A DNA stretch of 48,371 nt, from positions 1-48,371 of the forward strand of contig JBMYRX010000005.1 in assembly GCA_049602715.1 (NCBI GenBank). The letters run 5' to 3'. The notes under the pieces were generated by a model. The model ran no database searches and had not been told where the DNA came from. It was given only the letters and a program-made list of their open reading frames with translations. Source of the DNA: GCA-2697345 sp049602715 (GTDB lineage: Bacteria; Pseudomonadota; Alphaproteobacteria; Rhodobacterales; Rhodobacteraceae). Both the position numbers and the translations under genes were made by a program. Shown here piece by piece: positions 16,660 to 25,615 of the stretch. How positions within the stretch are numbered: the stretch's first letter is position 1; each line of letters begins with the position of its first letter.

Positions 16660-16959
16660 GACTATACCTTTCAAGATAAACTTTTTCAAACTGATACACA
16701 TTGGTTGAGCCTAGAAGTCAAGTCAGTGATGGTTCGAGTACGCAAAATTTCGAAGAAACTAAGTTAATTTTAGAAAAAACTTATAAAGTGTAGTTCAACT
16801 TGATATATTAACGTCCTATACAAGACTTGATTAGATATAATCCTTATCTCCACAAGTTGAATTCTTATTATTTTAAAATTAAAACAATATAGTCTTGCAC
16901 CAAATCAATCATCATCTTAGATAACCTTAAAGTTTATCTGCCGAGGAAAAGAAAAATTT
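16660..16959. other. 300-base divergent intergenic region between aspS and carB
   Basis: No gene is evident and I see no carA remnant. The region holds a 9-bp perfect inverted repeat, TTCAACTTG (16794-16802) and CAAGTTGAA (16853-16861), bracketing a TATAAT (16836-16841) that could be a -10 box for carB, although no good -35 box is spaced for it. A hairpin AGATAA (16919-16924) with TTATCT (16934-16939) sits just before the carB ribosome-binding site (GAGG near 16943). Confidence 0.4.
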
Positions 16960-19900
16960 ATGCCAAAACGGACAGATTTAAAATCAATTCTCATTATTGG
17001 AGCGGGTCCAATAATTATTGGGCAAGCTTGCGAATTTGACTACTCCGGAGCTCAAGCGTGTAAGGCATTAAAAGAAGAGGGCTTTCGAGTTATATTAATT
17101 AACTCTAATCCTGCCACGATAATGACTGATCCGAATATGGCAGACTCAACTTATATCGAGCCTATAACTCCAGAGTTTGTAAAAAAGATCATTGAGAAAG
17201 AGCGTCCAGACGCACTATTACCAACAATGGGAGGACAAACAGCACTCAATGTCTCTCTTGCGCTTGAGGAACTTGGTGTTCTTAAAGAATTTAATGTCGA
17301 GATGATTGGGGCCACACGCCATTCAATAGAGATGGCAGAAGATCGAAAACTTTTCAGAGAGGCTATGGAAAGGATCGGTTTAGAGAATCCAAAGGCAATT
17401 ATTGCTACTAACCTAGAGGAGAGTTTGAACGCTCTCGACAAAATTGGGCTCCCAGCAATTATTCGTCCAGCTTTCACAATGGGTGGCACTGGCGGAGGAG
17501 TGGCATACAATAGAAGCGATTACGAATATTACTGCAAATCAGGCCTTGAGGCTTCTCCAGTTAATCAAATCTTAATTGATGAAAGCCTAATTGGGTGGAA
17601 AGAATTTGAGATGGAAGTGGTCCGAGATAAAGCAGATAACGCAATTATAGTCTGTTCCATAGAAAATATTGACCCAATGGGCGTTCATACAGGGGACTCA
17701 ATAACTGTGGCTCCAGCGTTAACATTGACAGATAAAGAGTATCAAATGATGCGAAATGGATCCATTGCTGTCTTGCGAGAAATTGGTGTTGAAACTGGTG
17801 GTTCAAATGTTCAGTGGGCAGTGAACCCAATAGATGGTCGAATGATTGTAATCGAGATGAACCCAAGAGTTTCCAGGTCCTCTGCTCTTGCTTCTAAAGC
17901 CACAGGGTTTCCTATTGCGAAGATTGCTACAAAATTAGCAGTTGGCTATACGTTGGATGAGTTAGATAATGACATAACTCAAGTGACGCCCGCCTCCTTC
18001 GAGCCATCAATAGATTATATAGTCACTAAGATTCCACGCTTTACGTTTGAGAAGTTCCCTGGTTCTAAGCCGGAACTAACCACCGCAATGAAATCCGTTG
18101 GCGAAGCGATGGCAATCGGTAGGAGTTTTAAAGAGTCACTACAAAAAGCTCTTATTTCATTGGAAACTGGTCTCTCCGGCCTTGATGAGATAGAAATTAA
18201 TAGCGTAAAAGGAAAGCCAGCTATTATTCGAGCCCTTTCAGCGCAAACACCCGATAGACTTCGGCTTATTGCACAGGCAATGCGGGAAGGGTTTTCTAAT
18301 ACTGAAATTAATAAAATTACAAAGTATGACCCTTGGTTTTTAGATCAAATCAAGGAAATTATAGTTTCAGAGCAAAATATCAAAAAAAATGGATTAAAAT
18401 TAGAAGTAAAGTCAATATTATCACTCAAGATGGCTGGCTTTTCTGATAAACGTTTATCAGTACTATCTGGGCACACAGAGGAAGAAATTCGAGATTTCCG
18501 ATTAAGATCTAACATTACAGCTGTTTTCAAGAGGATAGATACGTGTGCAGCGGAATTTGAAGCTCAAACTCCCTATATGTATTCTACTTATGAAAATGCT
18601 GTAATGGAAGCCGTAGAGTGTGAAGCTAGACCATCAGAAAAGAATAAAATTATTATCTTGGGCGGAGGACCTAATAGGATTGGGCAGGGAATAGAATTTG
18701 ACTATTGTTGCTGTCACGCTTGCTTTTCACTCAGTACAAAAGGTTATGAGACAATAATGATAAATTGTAATCCAGAGACTGTTTCTACTGACTATGATAC
18801 GTCAGATCGACTCTATTTTGAGCCCTTAACATTGGAAAGTGTATTTGAAGTTATAAGAGTTGAACAAAAGAAAGGACACTTAAAGGGAGTTATTGTTCAA
18901 TTTGGAGGCCAGACACCTTTAAATTTAGCGGAAGGTCTCGCCAACGCGGGAATACCGATACTGGGTACAAGCCCCGACGCCATTGATTTGGCCGAGGATA
19001 GAGAAAGGTTCAAGTCACTAATAAAGGATCTAAAATTAAACCAACCATTAAATGGGATAGCCACGACTAAAGTAGAAGCCGTAAATATTTCCCAGTCAAT
19101 TGGTTTCCCATTGGTAATTAGACCATCATATGTTTTGGGTGGTCGGGCTATGGAAATCGTTAATAACCAAACTGAACTTAATCGGTATATGTCGGAGGCT
19201 GTTATCGTTTCGGGTGACAGTCCCATTTTACTCGATAGATATCTCTCGAATGCTGTAGAGGTTGATGTAGATGCACTCTCAGACGGGGAAACCGTGCATG
19301 TTGCTGGAATAATGGAACATATAGAGGAAGCGGGTGTACACTCGGGTGATAGTGCCTGTTCCTTGCCACCATACACTCTTTCTACAGAAATTATCACAGA
19401 GTTAAAAAAACAAACAAAAAAAATAGCATTAGCGTTAAATGTAATTGGACTTATGAATATTCAATTTGCTGTGAAAAATGATGCGGTATATTTGATAGAG
19501 GTTAATCCAAGAGCGTCACGCACTGTGCCTTTCGTGGCAAAAGCAGTTGGTTCCCCCATAGCATCAATCGCCGCAGAGATAATGGCTGGAGCAAAAATTA
19601 CTGATTTTGATCTTAAAGATCCTCTCATTGACGGCTTTGCGGTTAAAGAAGTTGTCTTACCGTTTGCCCGTTTCCCTGGCGTAGACACACTCTTGGGGCC
19701 AGAAATGCGGTCAACAGGAGAGGTCATGGGGTCCGATAAAACTTTCCATAGAGCATTCTTAAAAGCGCAAATTGCTGCATCAAATGATCTCCCAAAAAAC
19801 GGTTTTGGAAAGATATTTATTTCCATTAAAGACTCTGATAAAAATGATCAAATGCTTGAAGCTGCATTGACTTTACGTGATCTAGGTCATCCCATAATTG

Positions 19901-20205
19901 CGACAAGTGGCACCAGATCTTGGCTTGAAACGAATGGGCTAACTTCAGAACCTGTTAACAAAGTTTATGAGGGGCGTCCTAATATTATAGATCAAATGAA
20001 GGATAAAAAAATTTCTGTGGTTTTTAACACCACCATTGATAGTCAAGCAGTGGAAGACAGTCGGGAAATAAGAGCAGTTGCTTTATTTAGTAAAATTCCA
20101 TACTTCACTACAGCGGCAGCCAGCGTAGCAGCAGCTTTAGCAATGCAAAGCAGGGAACACGGTGAATTTGATTTAAAGACTGTTCAATCTATAACGTCAA
20201 CCTAA
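16960..20205 (+). CDS. carB: Carbamoyl-phosphate synthase large subunit
   Basis: A 1081-residue enzyme making carbamoyl phosphate from ammonia (delivered by CarA), bicarbonate and two ATP, for arginine and pyrimidine synthesis. The two homologous halves each carry an ATP-grasp domain. The first half opens IGAGPIIIGQACEFDYSGAQ, the second opens at about 565 with ILGGGPNRIGQGIEFDYCCC. The last 130 residues are the MGS-like allosteric domain. Full length shows no truncation. carA is not adjacent. The next gene, tdk, begins 30 bases later and also serves pyrimidine nucleotide supply. Confidence 0.97.
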   Translation: MPKRTDLKSILIIGAGPIIIGQACEFDYSGAQACKALKEEGFRVILINSNPATIMTDPNMADSTYIEPITPEFVKKIIEKERPDALLPTMGGQTALNVSLALEELGVLKEFNVEMIGATRHSIEMAEDRKLFREAMERIGLENPKAIIATNLEESLNALDKIGLPAIIRPAFTMGGTGGGVAYNRSDYEYYCKSGLEASPVNQILIDESLIGWKEFEMEVVRDKADNAIIVCSIENIDPMGVHTGDSITVAPALTLTDKEYQMMRNGSIAVLREIGVETGGSNVQWAVNPIDGRMIVIEMNPRVSRSSALASKATGFPIAKIATKLAVGYTLDELDNDITQVTPASFEPSIDYIVTKIPRFTFEKFPGSKPELTTAMKSVGEAMAIGRSFKESLQKALISLETGLSGLDEIEINSVKGKPAIIRALSAQTPDRLRLIAQAMREGFSNTEINKITKYDPWFLDQIKEIIVSEQNIKKNGLKLEVKSILSLKMAGFSDKRLSVLSGHTEEEIRDFRLRSNITAVFKRIDTCAAEFEAQTPYMYSTYENAVMEAVECEARPSEKNKIIILGGGPNRIGQGIEFDYCCCHACFSLSTKGYETIMINCNPETVSTDYDTSDRLYFEPLTLESVFEVIRVEQKKGHLKGVIVQFGGQTPLNLAEGLANAGIPILGTSPDAIDLAEDRERFKSLIKDLKLNQPLNGIATTKVEAVNISQSIGFPLVIRPSYVLGGRAMEIVNNQTELNRYMSEAVIVSGDSPILLDRYLSNAVEVDVDALSDGETVHVAGIMEHIEEAGVHSGDSACSLPPYTLSTEIITELKKQTKKIALALNVIGLMNIQFAVKNDAVYLIEVNPRASRTVPFVAKAVGSPIASIAAEIMAGAKITDFDLKDPLIDGFAVKEVVLPFARFPGVDTLLGPEMRSTGEVMGSDKTFHRAFLKAQIAASNDLPKNGFGKIFISIKDSDKNDQMLEAALTLRDLGHPIIATSGTRSWLETNGLTSEPVNKVYEGRPNIIDQMKDKKISVVFNTTIDSQAVEDSREIRAVALFSKIPYFTTAAASVAAALAMQSREHGEFDLKTVQSITST

Positions 20206-20235
20206 CTTTGGGAAAACCAATTAACTGGAAAATAA

Positions 20236-20817
20236 ATGGCAAAACTTCATTTCCATTACTCAACTATGAATGCTGGTAAGTCTACTTTATTACTCCAAGC
20301 AGCACACAACTATAAAGAGATGGGTATGGACACAGTGTTATTGACCGCCGATTTTGATAACCGTGCAGGACAAGGAAAAATTGCATCTAGGATAGGGATT
20401 TCTGAATCAGCCGAGTTGTATAACCAGAGAAGTAATCTTTATAATTTAATATTAAAAAAAATAGAAAAGAGGAAGCTAGCTTGCGTTCTAGTTGACGAGG
20501 CGCAATGGCTTTCGCCTGATCAAGTATGGCAGTTAGCTGATGTCGTTGATGATTTGAGTATACCGGTTATATGCTACGGTTTGAGAGTAGATTTTTTGGG
20601 AGAGCTTTTCCCAGGCTCTGCAAAGCTTTTAGCAATTGCAGATGAAATGCGAGAAGTTCGAACTATTTGTCATTGCGGTAAAAAGGCGACAATGGTTATT
20701 CGTAAAAGTAGCGACGGCAAAGTTCAAACTGCCGGGGATCAAATACAGGTTGGTGGAAACGAAATGTATTATTCACTTTGCAGACAGCATTGGAAAGAAG
20801 CTGTGAAAAAGAAGTGA
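20236..20817 (+). CDS. tdk: Thymidine kinase (type II)
   Basis: A 193-residue enzyme phosphorylating thymidine in the salvage pathway. The P-loop STMNAGKSTLLLQ (about 9-21), the VDEAQWL Walker B/catalytic glutamate segment (about 86-92) and a C-terminal zinc site with CHCGKKAT and a later C-R-Q-H pair identify the TK1-like family. It follows carB closely and probably shares its transcript. It ends convergent with the csaA-like gene. Confidence 0.95.
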   Translation: MAKLHFHYSTMNAGKSTLLLQAAHNYKEMGMDTVLLTADFDNRAGQGKIASRIGISESAELYNQRSNLYNLILKKIEKRKLACVLVDEAQWLSPDQVWQLADVVDDLSIPVICYGLRVDFLGELFPGSAKLLAIADEMREVRTICHCGKKATMVIRKSSDGKVQTAGDQIQVGGNEMYYSLCRQHWKEAVKKK

Positions 20818-20850
20818 CCCAATATTCGGATAGATTAGTCCAACATCTAA

Positions 20851-21189
20851 TTAATATAAACGTCCACCTAAAGGAACATCACCATCAGGAATGATGAGTT
20901 TAACATTTTTATTTTCATCTGGTACACCTAGAATAAGAACTTCAGACATAAATTTTCCAATTTGTCTTGGCGGAAAGTTTACTACTGCTAAAATGTTCTT
21001 TCCGACCAACTCTTCACACTTATAGTTACTATTAATCTGAGCCGAACTTTTTTTTATGCCAATATTTTCACCAAAATTAACCCAAACTTTTATAGCCGGT
21101 TTTCTAGCTTCAGGAAACTTTTCCGCTCTAACAATCTGACCTACCCTAATATCTACTTTTTGAAAGTCAGAAAATATTAAGTCACTCAT
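20851..21189 (-). CDS. csaA: CsaA-like tRNA-binding domain protein
   Basis: A 112-residue stand-alone tRNA-binding (EMAP/Trbp111-like OB fold) protein. FSDFQKVDIRVGQIVRAEKF, RKPAIKVWVNFG, the VNFPPRQIGKFMSEVLILG core and the terminal PDGDVPLGGRLY match CsaA/Trbp111 proteins closely. Members bind tRNA structurally. CsaA of Bacillus was described as a secretion chaperone, but the role here is unknown. It overlaps proC by eight bases, forming ybjN-proC-csaA. Confidence 0.87.
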   Translation of the reverse strand: MSDLIFSDFQKVDIRVGQIVRAEKFPEARKPAIKVWVNFGENIGIKKSSAQINSNYKCEELVGKNILAVVNFPPRQIGKFMSEVLILGVPDENKNVKLIIPDGDVPLGGRLY

Positions 21190-22006
21190 TGTCCAACTCT
21201 TTTAACTCCCTACTTCGTTTGGTTGCGGCTTCTACTGCTTTATTTAATAAATTTTCTAGACCTATTCCCTTATCCATAAGAATTTGTAAAGCAGCTTCAG
21301 TAGTCCCTCCTGGGCTGGTAACATTAACGCGTAATGCTGATGGTTCCAGCTCACTAATCTCAGCTAATGCCCCTGCCCCTGACACCGTCGCTTTGGCCAG
21401 CGACATAGAGAGGTCAGCCCCCAAACCTCGAGCTTCGCCAGCACTAGCCAGAGCCTCTATCAGATAAAATACATAGGCTGGGCCAGATCCAGAAACGGCG
21501 GTAACAGCGTCAAGATCCTGTTCAGAATCTAATAAAACTGTTTTACCAACAGACGACAAAAGAGCCTCTACTCCTTTTAATTGACCTTTTTGAACATAGC
21601 TATTTGGAATTATCGCTGTAATCCCTTTTCCAATCGATGATGGGGTATTTGGCATAGCTCTAACAATAGGTGTTTTATTACCTAAGATTTTGGCAAAATA
21701 AGAAATTGAAGTGCCAGCCGCAATAGAAACAAAAATAGTATTACTGTTTCCAAAAGTTTTAAGTGTCGGGATTACAGCCGACATCATCTGCGGTTTTATC
21801 GCAATTAAGACTAAAACTGGTTTCTTAGGCAGTTCCTTATTTAGCCTCACATTTTTTTTTTGTAGCCAAGACGAGGGGTTAGGTTCAATAACCGTAATAT
21901 TTTGTAAATCTATACCACTATCTATCCAACCAGAGAGAAGCGCAGAACCCATTTTTCCACACCCAATTATTATTATGCCCTTTTTACTGAAATGAGTTAA
22001 ATCCAA
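21182..22006 (-). CDS. proC: Pyrroline-5-carboxylate reductase
   Basis: A 274-residue enzyme for the last step of proline synthesis, reducing pyrroline-5-carboxylate with NAD(P)H. It has an N-terminal Rossmann motif IIIIGCGKMGSALLSGW, the MPNTPSSIGKGITA segment, and the C-terminal signature SGSGPAYVFYLIEALASAG to SPGGTTEAALQIL. It lies between the YbjN-type gene (34 bases upstream) and the csaA-like gene (8-base overlap), a conserved order in Rhodobacterales. Confidence 0.96.
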   Translation of the reverse strand: MDLTHFSKKGIIIIGCGKMGSALLSGWIDSGIDLQNITVIEPNPSSWLQKKNVRLNKELPKKPVLVLIAIKPQMMSAVIPTLKTFGNSNTIFVSIAAGTSISYFAKILGNKTPIVRAMPNTPSSIGKGITAIIPNSYVQKGQLKGVEALLSSVGKTVLLDSEQDLDAVTAVSGSGPAYVFYLIEALASAGEARGLGADLSMSLAKATVSGAGALAEISELEPSALRVNVTSPGGTTEAALQILMDKGIGLENLLNKAVEAATKRSRELKELDNE

Positions 22007-22040
22007 AAATTTTCCTTCACCTGTTTCTCTAAAGAGTCAA

Positions 22041-22544
22041 CTATGCATGGCCAATAGCTTCTTCGATAGCTATCTGTATAGCGTATTTTGGTGAGCGATC
22101 ACCCCAACAAACTAGTTGAAACGCAGGGTAAAACCGTTCAGAAAGATTAACTGCATTCTCTAACATCTTATTAATTTGCTCTGAAGTGGCTTCTGAATCT
22201 CCATCTAAAAGCAAGACATACCGATAATTAAGCAACTTTTCTTTTTTCCAATATGTAAAACTCCCAACACCACATTGATCATTAGCTAAATTTAACGCTT
22301 CGTATAAAACGCCTAATCTGTCTTCTGTAGGCTCTATTTCAAAGGACGAAAACAAACATAATTTCTCTTCATATTGTGACCAAGTCAGAGTAACAGAATG
22401 CGTTCGCCACTGCCCTTCAATAATCATTGAAATCTGATTCTCTCCAACTCGGTCAAACTCCCAAGAGTACGTTTCTGCAAGTGTTTCTACCAAATCAATA
22501 GGATGCTCACTTCCAGTTTCAGAGAAATAATCTAAAATCGCCAT
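22041..22544 (-). CDS. YbjN domain-containing protein
   Basis: A 167-residue protein of the YbjN / type III secretion chaperone-like fold. The pattern HPIDLVETLAETYSWEFDR near the N-terminus, the central LYEALNLANDQ helix and FTYWKKEKLLNYRYVLLL strand, and the C-terminal PAFQLVCWGDRSPKYAIQ helix are characteristic of alphaproteobacterial YbjN proteins encoded upstream of proC. The molecular function is unknown. In enterobacteria YbjN affects motility and stress responses when overexpressed. Confidence 0.82.
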   Translation of the reverse strand: MAILDYFSETGSEHPIDLVETLAETYSWEFDRVGENQISMIIEGQWRTHSVTLTWSQYEEKLCLFSSFEIEPTEDRLGVLYEALNLANDQCGVGSFTYWKKEKLLNYRYVLLLDGDSEATSEQINKMLENAVNLSERFYPAFQLVCWGDRSPKYAIQIAIEEAIGHA

Positions 22545-22722
22545 GCTATACTCTTTTTCATTCAGTTAGTAACCTAATATTGATACTGTATATTGTTAAC
22601 AAGCCTATCTGTTGTTAAAATGCTTTAATGTGACACAATATATGGTGGAATGAATAATATCTAGTGTAAAGTACTAAATCCTTGAAATTAACAATTTGGT
22701 TGAACTTTTTATGTAAAACTTA

Positions 22723-23775
22723 TTATTTATGGCGGAACTTTTCGCTGAAACAAATTGGACACTCAGCATTCTTTTTTGTCGATATGGTTCTCGTCTCAGC
22801 GTAAAGGCCATCGTAAATCAATAATCTACTGCTTAACAACTCGCCGACATTGATAATTAATTTGATAGTTTCAACTGCCATTATAGAACCTATTACCCCT
22901 GGCAACGCCCCAACAACACCTAAAGTTGAACAGGATACATCCATACTTTCCATATGCGTCAGCGGAAATACACACTGATAACAAGGACTTTCGGGCATAC
23001 TGTCATATACCATAACCTGGCCTTCCCACTGAGCGATTGCTCCCGAAACTAAAGGCTTTTTCAGTAGCACACACATTTCGTTTATCAGGTAGCGGCTGCT
23101 TGTGTTATCTGTTCCATCTACGACTACATCAAAATCAGATATTAATTCCTTTGCTATAGCTTCATTAAAAAAACGATTGAAAGTCAAAACTTCAACAAAG
23201 GGGTTTTGCGATTTGATCACCTCTGCCGCTGCAAATACTTTATTTTCTCCGATAGCACTATCAGGATAAATAACTTGTCGATGCAAATTAGAATTATCTA
23301 CCAAATCGTTGTCTATTATACCAATTACGCCAACTCCACATGCCCCTAAGTATTGCAATACAGGTGATCCAAGGCCACCTGCACCTATAACTAGAACCCG
23401 TGCATTTTTTAATTTTTTTTGACCAGATCCACCAATCTCTTTAAGAATAATATGCCTTGCATATCTATCAAGTTCTTCTGATTTAAAGGAACTACCTGTC
23501 CGCGTTTCTAAACCGCTGATGCTCTGATAACTTTTAATTTTGTTTAATAACACGGCATATAAAGCTAGTGTAGAGTATAATATACCAATAAATATTAAAT
23601 TCTTTGATGACCCGCCCGCTAGCTGAATAAGTATACTGTCGCTATTGAACACTAGATGAACTAAAAACAATAAAATAAAAATAGAACTTATTATAATAAC
23701 GTTATTAGACCTTTTAACTTTAACAACTCGATCTAAGATAAAAATTGTGACCCCTATAATTATGAAAAGGGTCAT
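22723..23775 (-). CDS. Membrane-anchored MoeB/ThiF/HesA-type adenylyltransferase
   Basis: A 350-residue protein with a fused N-terminal membrane region, three hydrophobic segments at about 2-17, 25-43 and 58-78, followed by a complete E1-like adenylating domain (about 100-350). Seen there are the LDRYARHIILKEIG opening, the ATP-binding GAGGLGSPVLQYLGACGVG, DNSNLHRQ, and two zinc CxxC pairs (CYQC, CPIC). C in MDVSCSTLG may be the catalytic or thiolation cysteine. It should adenylate the C-terminal glycine of a ubiquitin-like sulfur carrier (MoaD, ThiS or similar). The start ATG overlaps the dut stop (TGATG). Similar membrane-anchored MoeB proteins follow dut in Rhodobacterales. Confidence 0.85.
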   Translation of the reverse strand: MTLFIIIGVTIFILDRVVKVKRSNNVIIISSIFILLFLVHLVFNSDSILIQLAGGSSKNLIFIGILYSTLALYAVLLNKIKSYQSISGLETRTGSSFKSEELDRYARHIILKEIGGSGQKKLKNARVLVIGAGGLGSPVLQYLGACGVGVIGIIDNDLVDNSNLHRQVIYPDSAIGENKVFAAAEVIKSQNPFVEVLTFNRFFNEAIAKELISDFDVVVDGTDNTSSRYLINEMCVLLKKPLVSGAIAQWEGQVMVYDSMPESPCYQCVFPLTHMESMDVSCSTLGVVGALPGVIGSIMAVETIKLIINVGELLSSRLLIYDGLYAETRTISTKKNAECPICFSEKFRHK

Positions 23776-24245
23776 CAACTTATTCCTGTTGAACCAAAAC
23801 CATGAGACGCTCGGTCAGACTCTTCCAAACTTTCAACCAATTCAAAAGAGGCCTGAATAATCGGAACGACAACGATTTGTGCAATTCGGTCTCCGTGGCT
23901 AATATGAAAGGTTTTTTTGCCCAAATTTATCATTATAATACCAATCTCACCCCTGTAATCACTATCTATCGTTCCAGGTGAATTAATAATAGTGACCGCA
24001 TTCCTCAATGCTAAACCCGACCTTGGCCTGATTTGAATTTCTAATCTCTGAGGTATTTGAACGCTGAGACCGGTAGGTATTAATTGAGGTTTATTTGGAA
24101 ACAAATCTAATCCGTGAAGCCTTGAATTCATGGGTAAATTTGCTCGAATGTCTGCTCCAGAAGCATCAGCTGTTTTATACTCTGGTAACTGAACTTCTGT
24201 ATCAGAGTCAGGTTGTCTAACAAATTTAATAATAGCTATTGTCAT
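23775..24245 (-). CDS. dut: Deoxyuridine 5'-triphosphate nucleotidohydrolase
   Basis: A 156-residue trimeric dUTPase that hydrolyses dUTP to dUMP, keeping uracil out of DNA and feeding dTMP synthesis. The five family motifs are visible: SGADIRANL, RPRSGLALRN, the catalytic NSPGTIDSDYRGEIGI, HGDRIAQIVVVPI and the P-loop-like tail RASHGFGSTGI. It overlaps coaBC by four bases (ATGA) and the MoeB-like gene by one base. The coaBC-dut gene pair is widespread in bacteria. Confidence 0.97.
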   Translation of the reverse strand: MTIAIIKFVRQPDSDTEVQLPEYKTADASGADIRANLPMNSRLHGLDLFPNKPQLIPTGLSVQIPQRLEIQIRPRSGLALRNAVTIINSPGTIDSDYRGEIGIIMINLGKKTFHISHGDRIAQIVVVPIIQASFELVESLEESDRASHGFGSTGIS

Positions 24246-25438
24246 CTTCCAAATTCTTCAGCAATTAAACCTACCAATCTTTGAGCTACTTTATTCTTGC
24301 TCATTCTGGGCCAGTTCTCACTTCCGTTTCTAGAGATTAGTGTAACTGCATTTTCTGTTCCACCCATTATCCCAGTCTCAGGCCTTATGTCGTTAGCTAC
24401 AATCCAATCACATCCCTTTTCTTCTAATTTTTTTGAAGCATTTTCTATCAAGTCATTCGTTTCAGCCGCAAACCCAATGATAAGCTTTGGACGATCTTTT
24501 TTTTGCTTAGAAATACGCAATAATATGTCCGCGTTTCTAATTAGAGATAAGTCCAGAGTTTGGGTATTATGCTTTTTAATTTTTTCTTTCTTGATATTTT
24601 CTGCTCTCCAATCCCCTACTGCAGCAGCCATTACGAGACCGTCGGCAGGTAAGGAGGACTTAACGGATTCAAACATTTCGGCTCCCGACACTATATTCTT
24701 TACCAATGCCCCAGCAGGCGGTTGGATGTTTACAGGTCCAGCAATAAGAGTAACCTTCGCCCCTTGTGCAAGCAAAGCCTCTGTAATAGCCATACCCTGC
24801 TTACCGGAAGAATGATTTCCAATAAACCGAACAGGATCAATGGACTCGTATGTCGGGCCTGCGGTAACGATAAAATGGCAACCTGAAAGTTTTTGAGATT
24901 TGAACTGTTGTGCTAACTCCGACATTATCTGCTCTGGCTCGGCCATCCTACCAAAACCGTACTCCCCACAGGCCATTTCACCTTCTGATGGACCAATAAA
25001 CTGAATATCGTCTTGTTCTAGAATACCAATATTTCTTTTTGTTGCCGAATGCTCCCACATTTTTACGTTCATTGCCGGGGCTACAAAAACTTTTTTATCA
25101 GTTGCCAATAAAAGTGTAGTCGCTAGATCATCAGCCATACCACCGGCCATTTTTGCTAACAGGTTAGCGGTCGCTGGAACAACTAGAACAACATCAGAAG
25201 CCCTTGACAGCTCGATATGTCCCATTTGTATTTCGTCATCAAAATCAAAAAGTTCCGTATATACCTTAGAAGAAGATAAAACCGAAATACTAAGAGGGGT
25301 CACAAATTCTTTTCCAGCCTCCGTAAGCACTGGTGTAACATGTGCTCCTTTATCCCGTAACTTTCGGATCAGATCGTGACATTTGAATGCTGCTATGCCT
25401 CCTCCTATAATAAGAAGTATTTTTTTACCCTTTAACAT
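24242..25438 (-). CDS. coaBC: Bifunctional phosphopantothenoylcysteine decarboxylase / phosphopantothenate-cysteine ligase
   Basis: A 398-residue enzyme for two steps of coenzyme A synthesis. The N-terminal CoaC domain (about 1-185) is an FMN-dependent decarboxylase with GIAAFKCHDLIRKL, the VAPAMNVKMW (PxMNxxMW) motif and the substrate-flap GEMACGEYGFGRM. The C-terminal CoaB domain (about 186-398) has VTAGPTYESIDPVRFIGN and SSGKQGMAIAE-like sequence, then AAAVGDWR and KIKK segments. It is the first gene of a minus-strand operon with dut and the MoeB-like gene. The 177 bases upstream hold no gene. Confidence 0.96.
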   Translation of the reverse strand: MLKGKKILLIIGGGIAAFKCHDLIRKLRDKGAHVTPVLTEAGKEFVTPLSISVLSSSKVYTELFDFDDEIQMGHIELSRASDVVLVVPATANLLAKMAGGMADDLATTLLLATDKKVFVAPAMNVKMWEHSATKRNIGILEQDDIQFIGPSEGEMACGEYGFGRMAEPEQIMSELAQQFKSQKLSGCHFIVTAGPTYESIDPVRFIGNHSSGKQGMAITEALLAQGAKVTLIAGPVNIQPPAGALVKNIVSGAEMFESVKSSLPADGLVMAAAVGDWRAENIKKEKIKKHNTQTLDLSLIRNADILLRISKQKKDRPKLIIGFAAETNDLIENASKKLEEKGCDWIVANDIRPETGIMGGTENAVTLISRNGSENWPRMSKNKVAQRLVGLIAEEFGR

Positions 25439-25615
25439 CTAAAAACTCCCTACTTTTACACTGAAAACTTTTGGTTTTCTCCAAGATCGGTGCAATCTAT
25501 TAGTTTTTATTCCTTTGGACAATTCTTTTGAGATATATTAAAAATCGTATATTATAAGTTTTGTACCCTAAAACTAATTATATTCTTATTTTTACAAATT
25601 AACTAGGCCATTTGA

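Noticed and set aside
18897..19397. A 166-codon antisense frame inside carB, with similar ones at 17151-17510 and 19461-19826
   Set aside because: All lie opposite conserved carB sequence, are serine-rich as expected of complement frames and show no family features.
25439..25615. Cobalamin riboswitch upstream of cobU
   Set aside because: No B12-box (GCCACTG-like) sequence or extended paired structure is visible in the 177-base gap.
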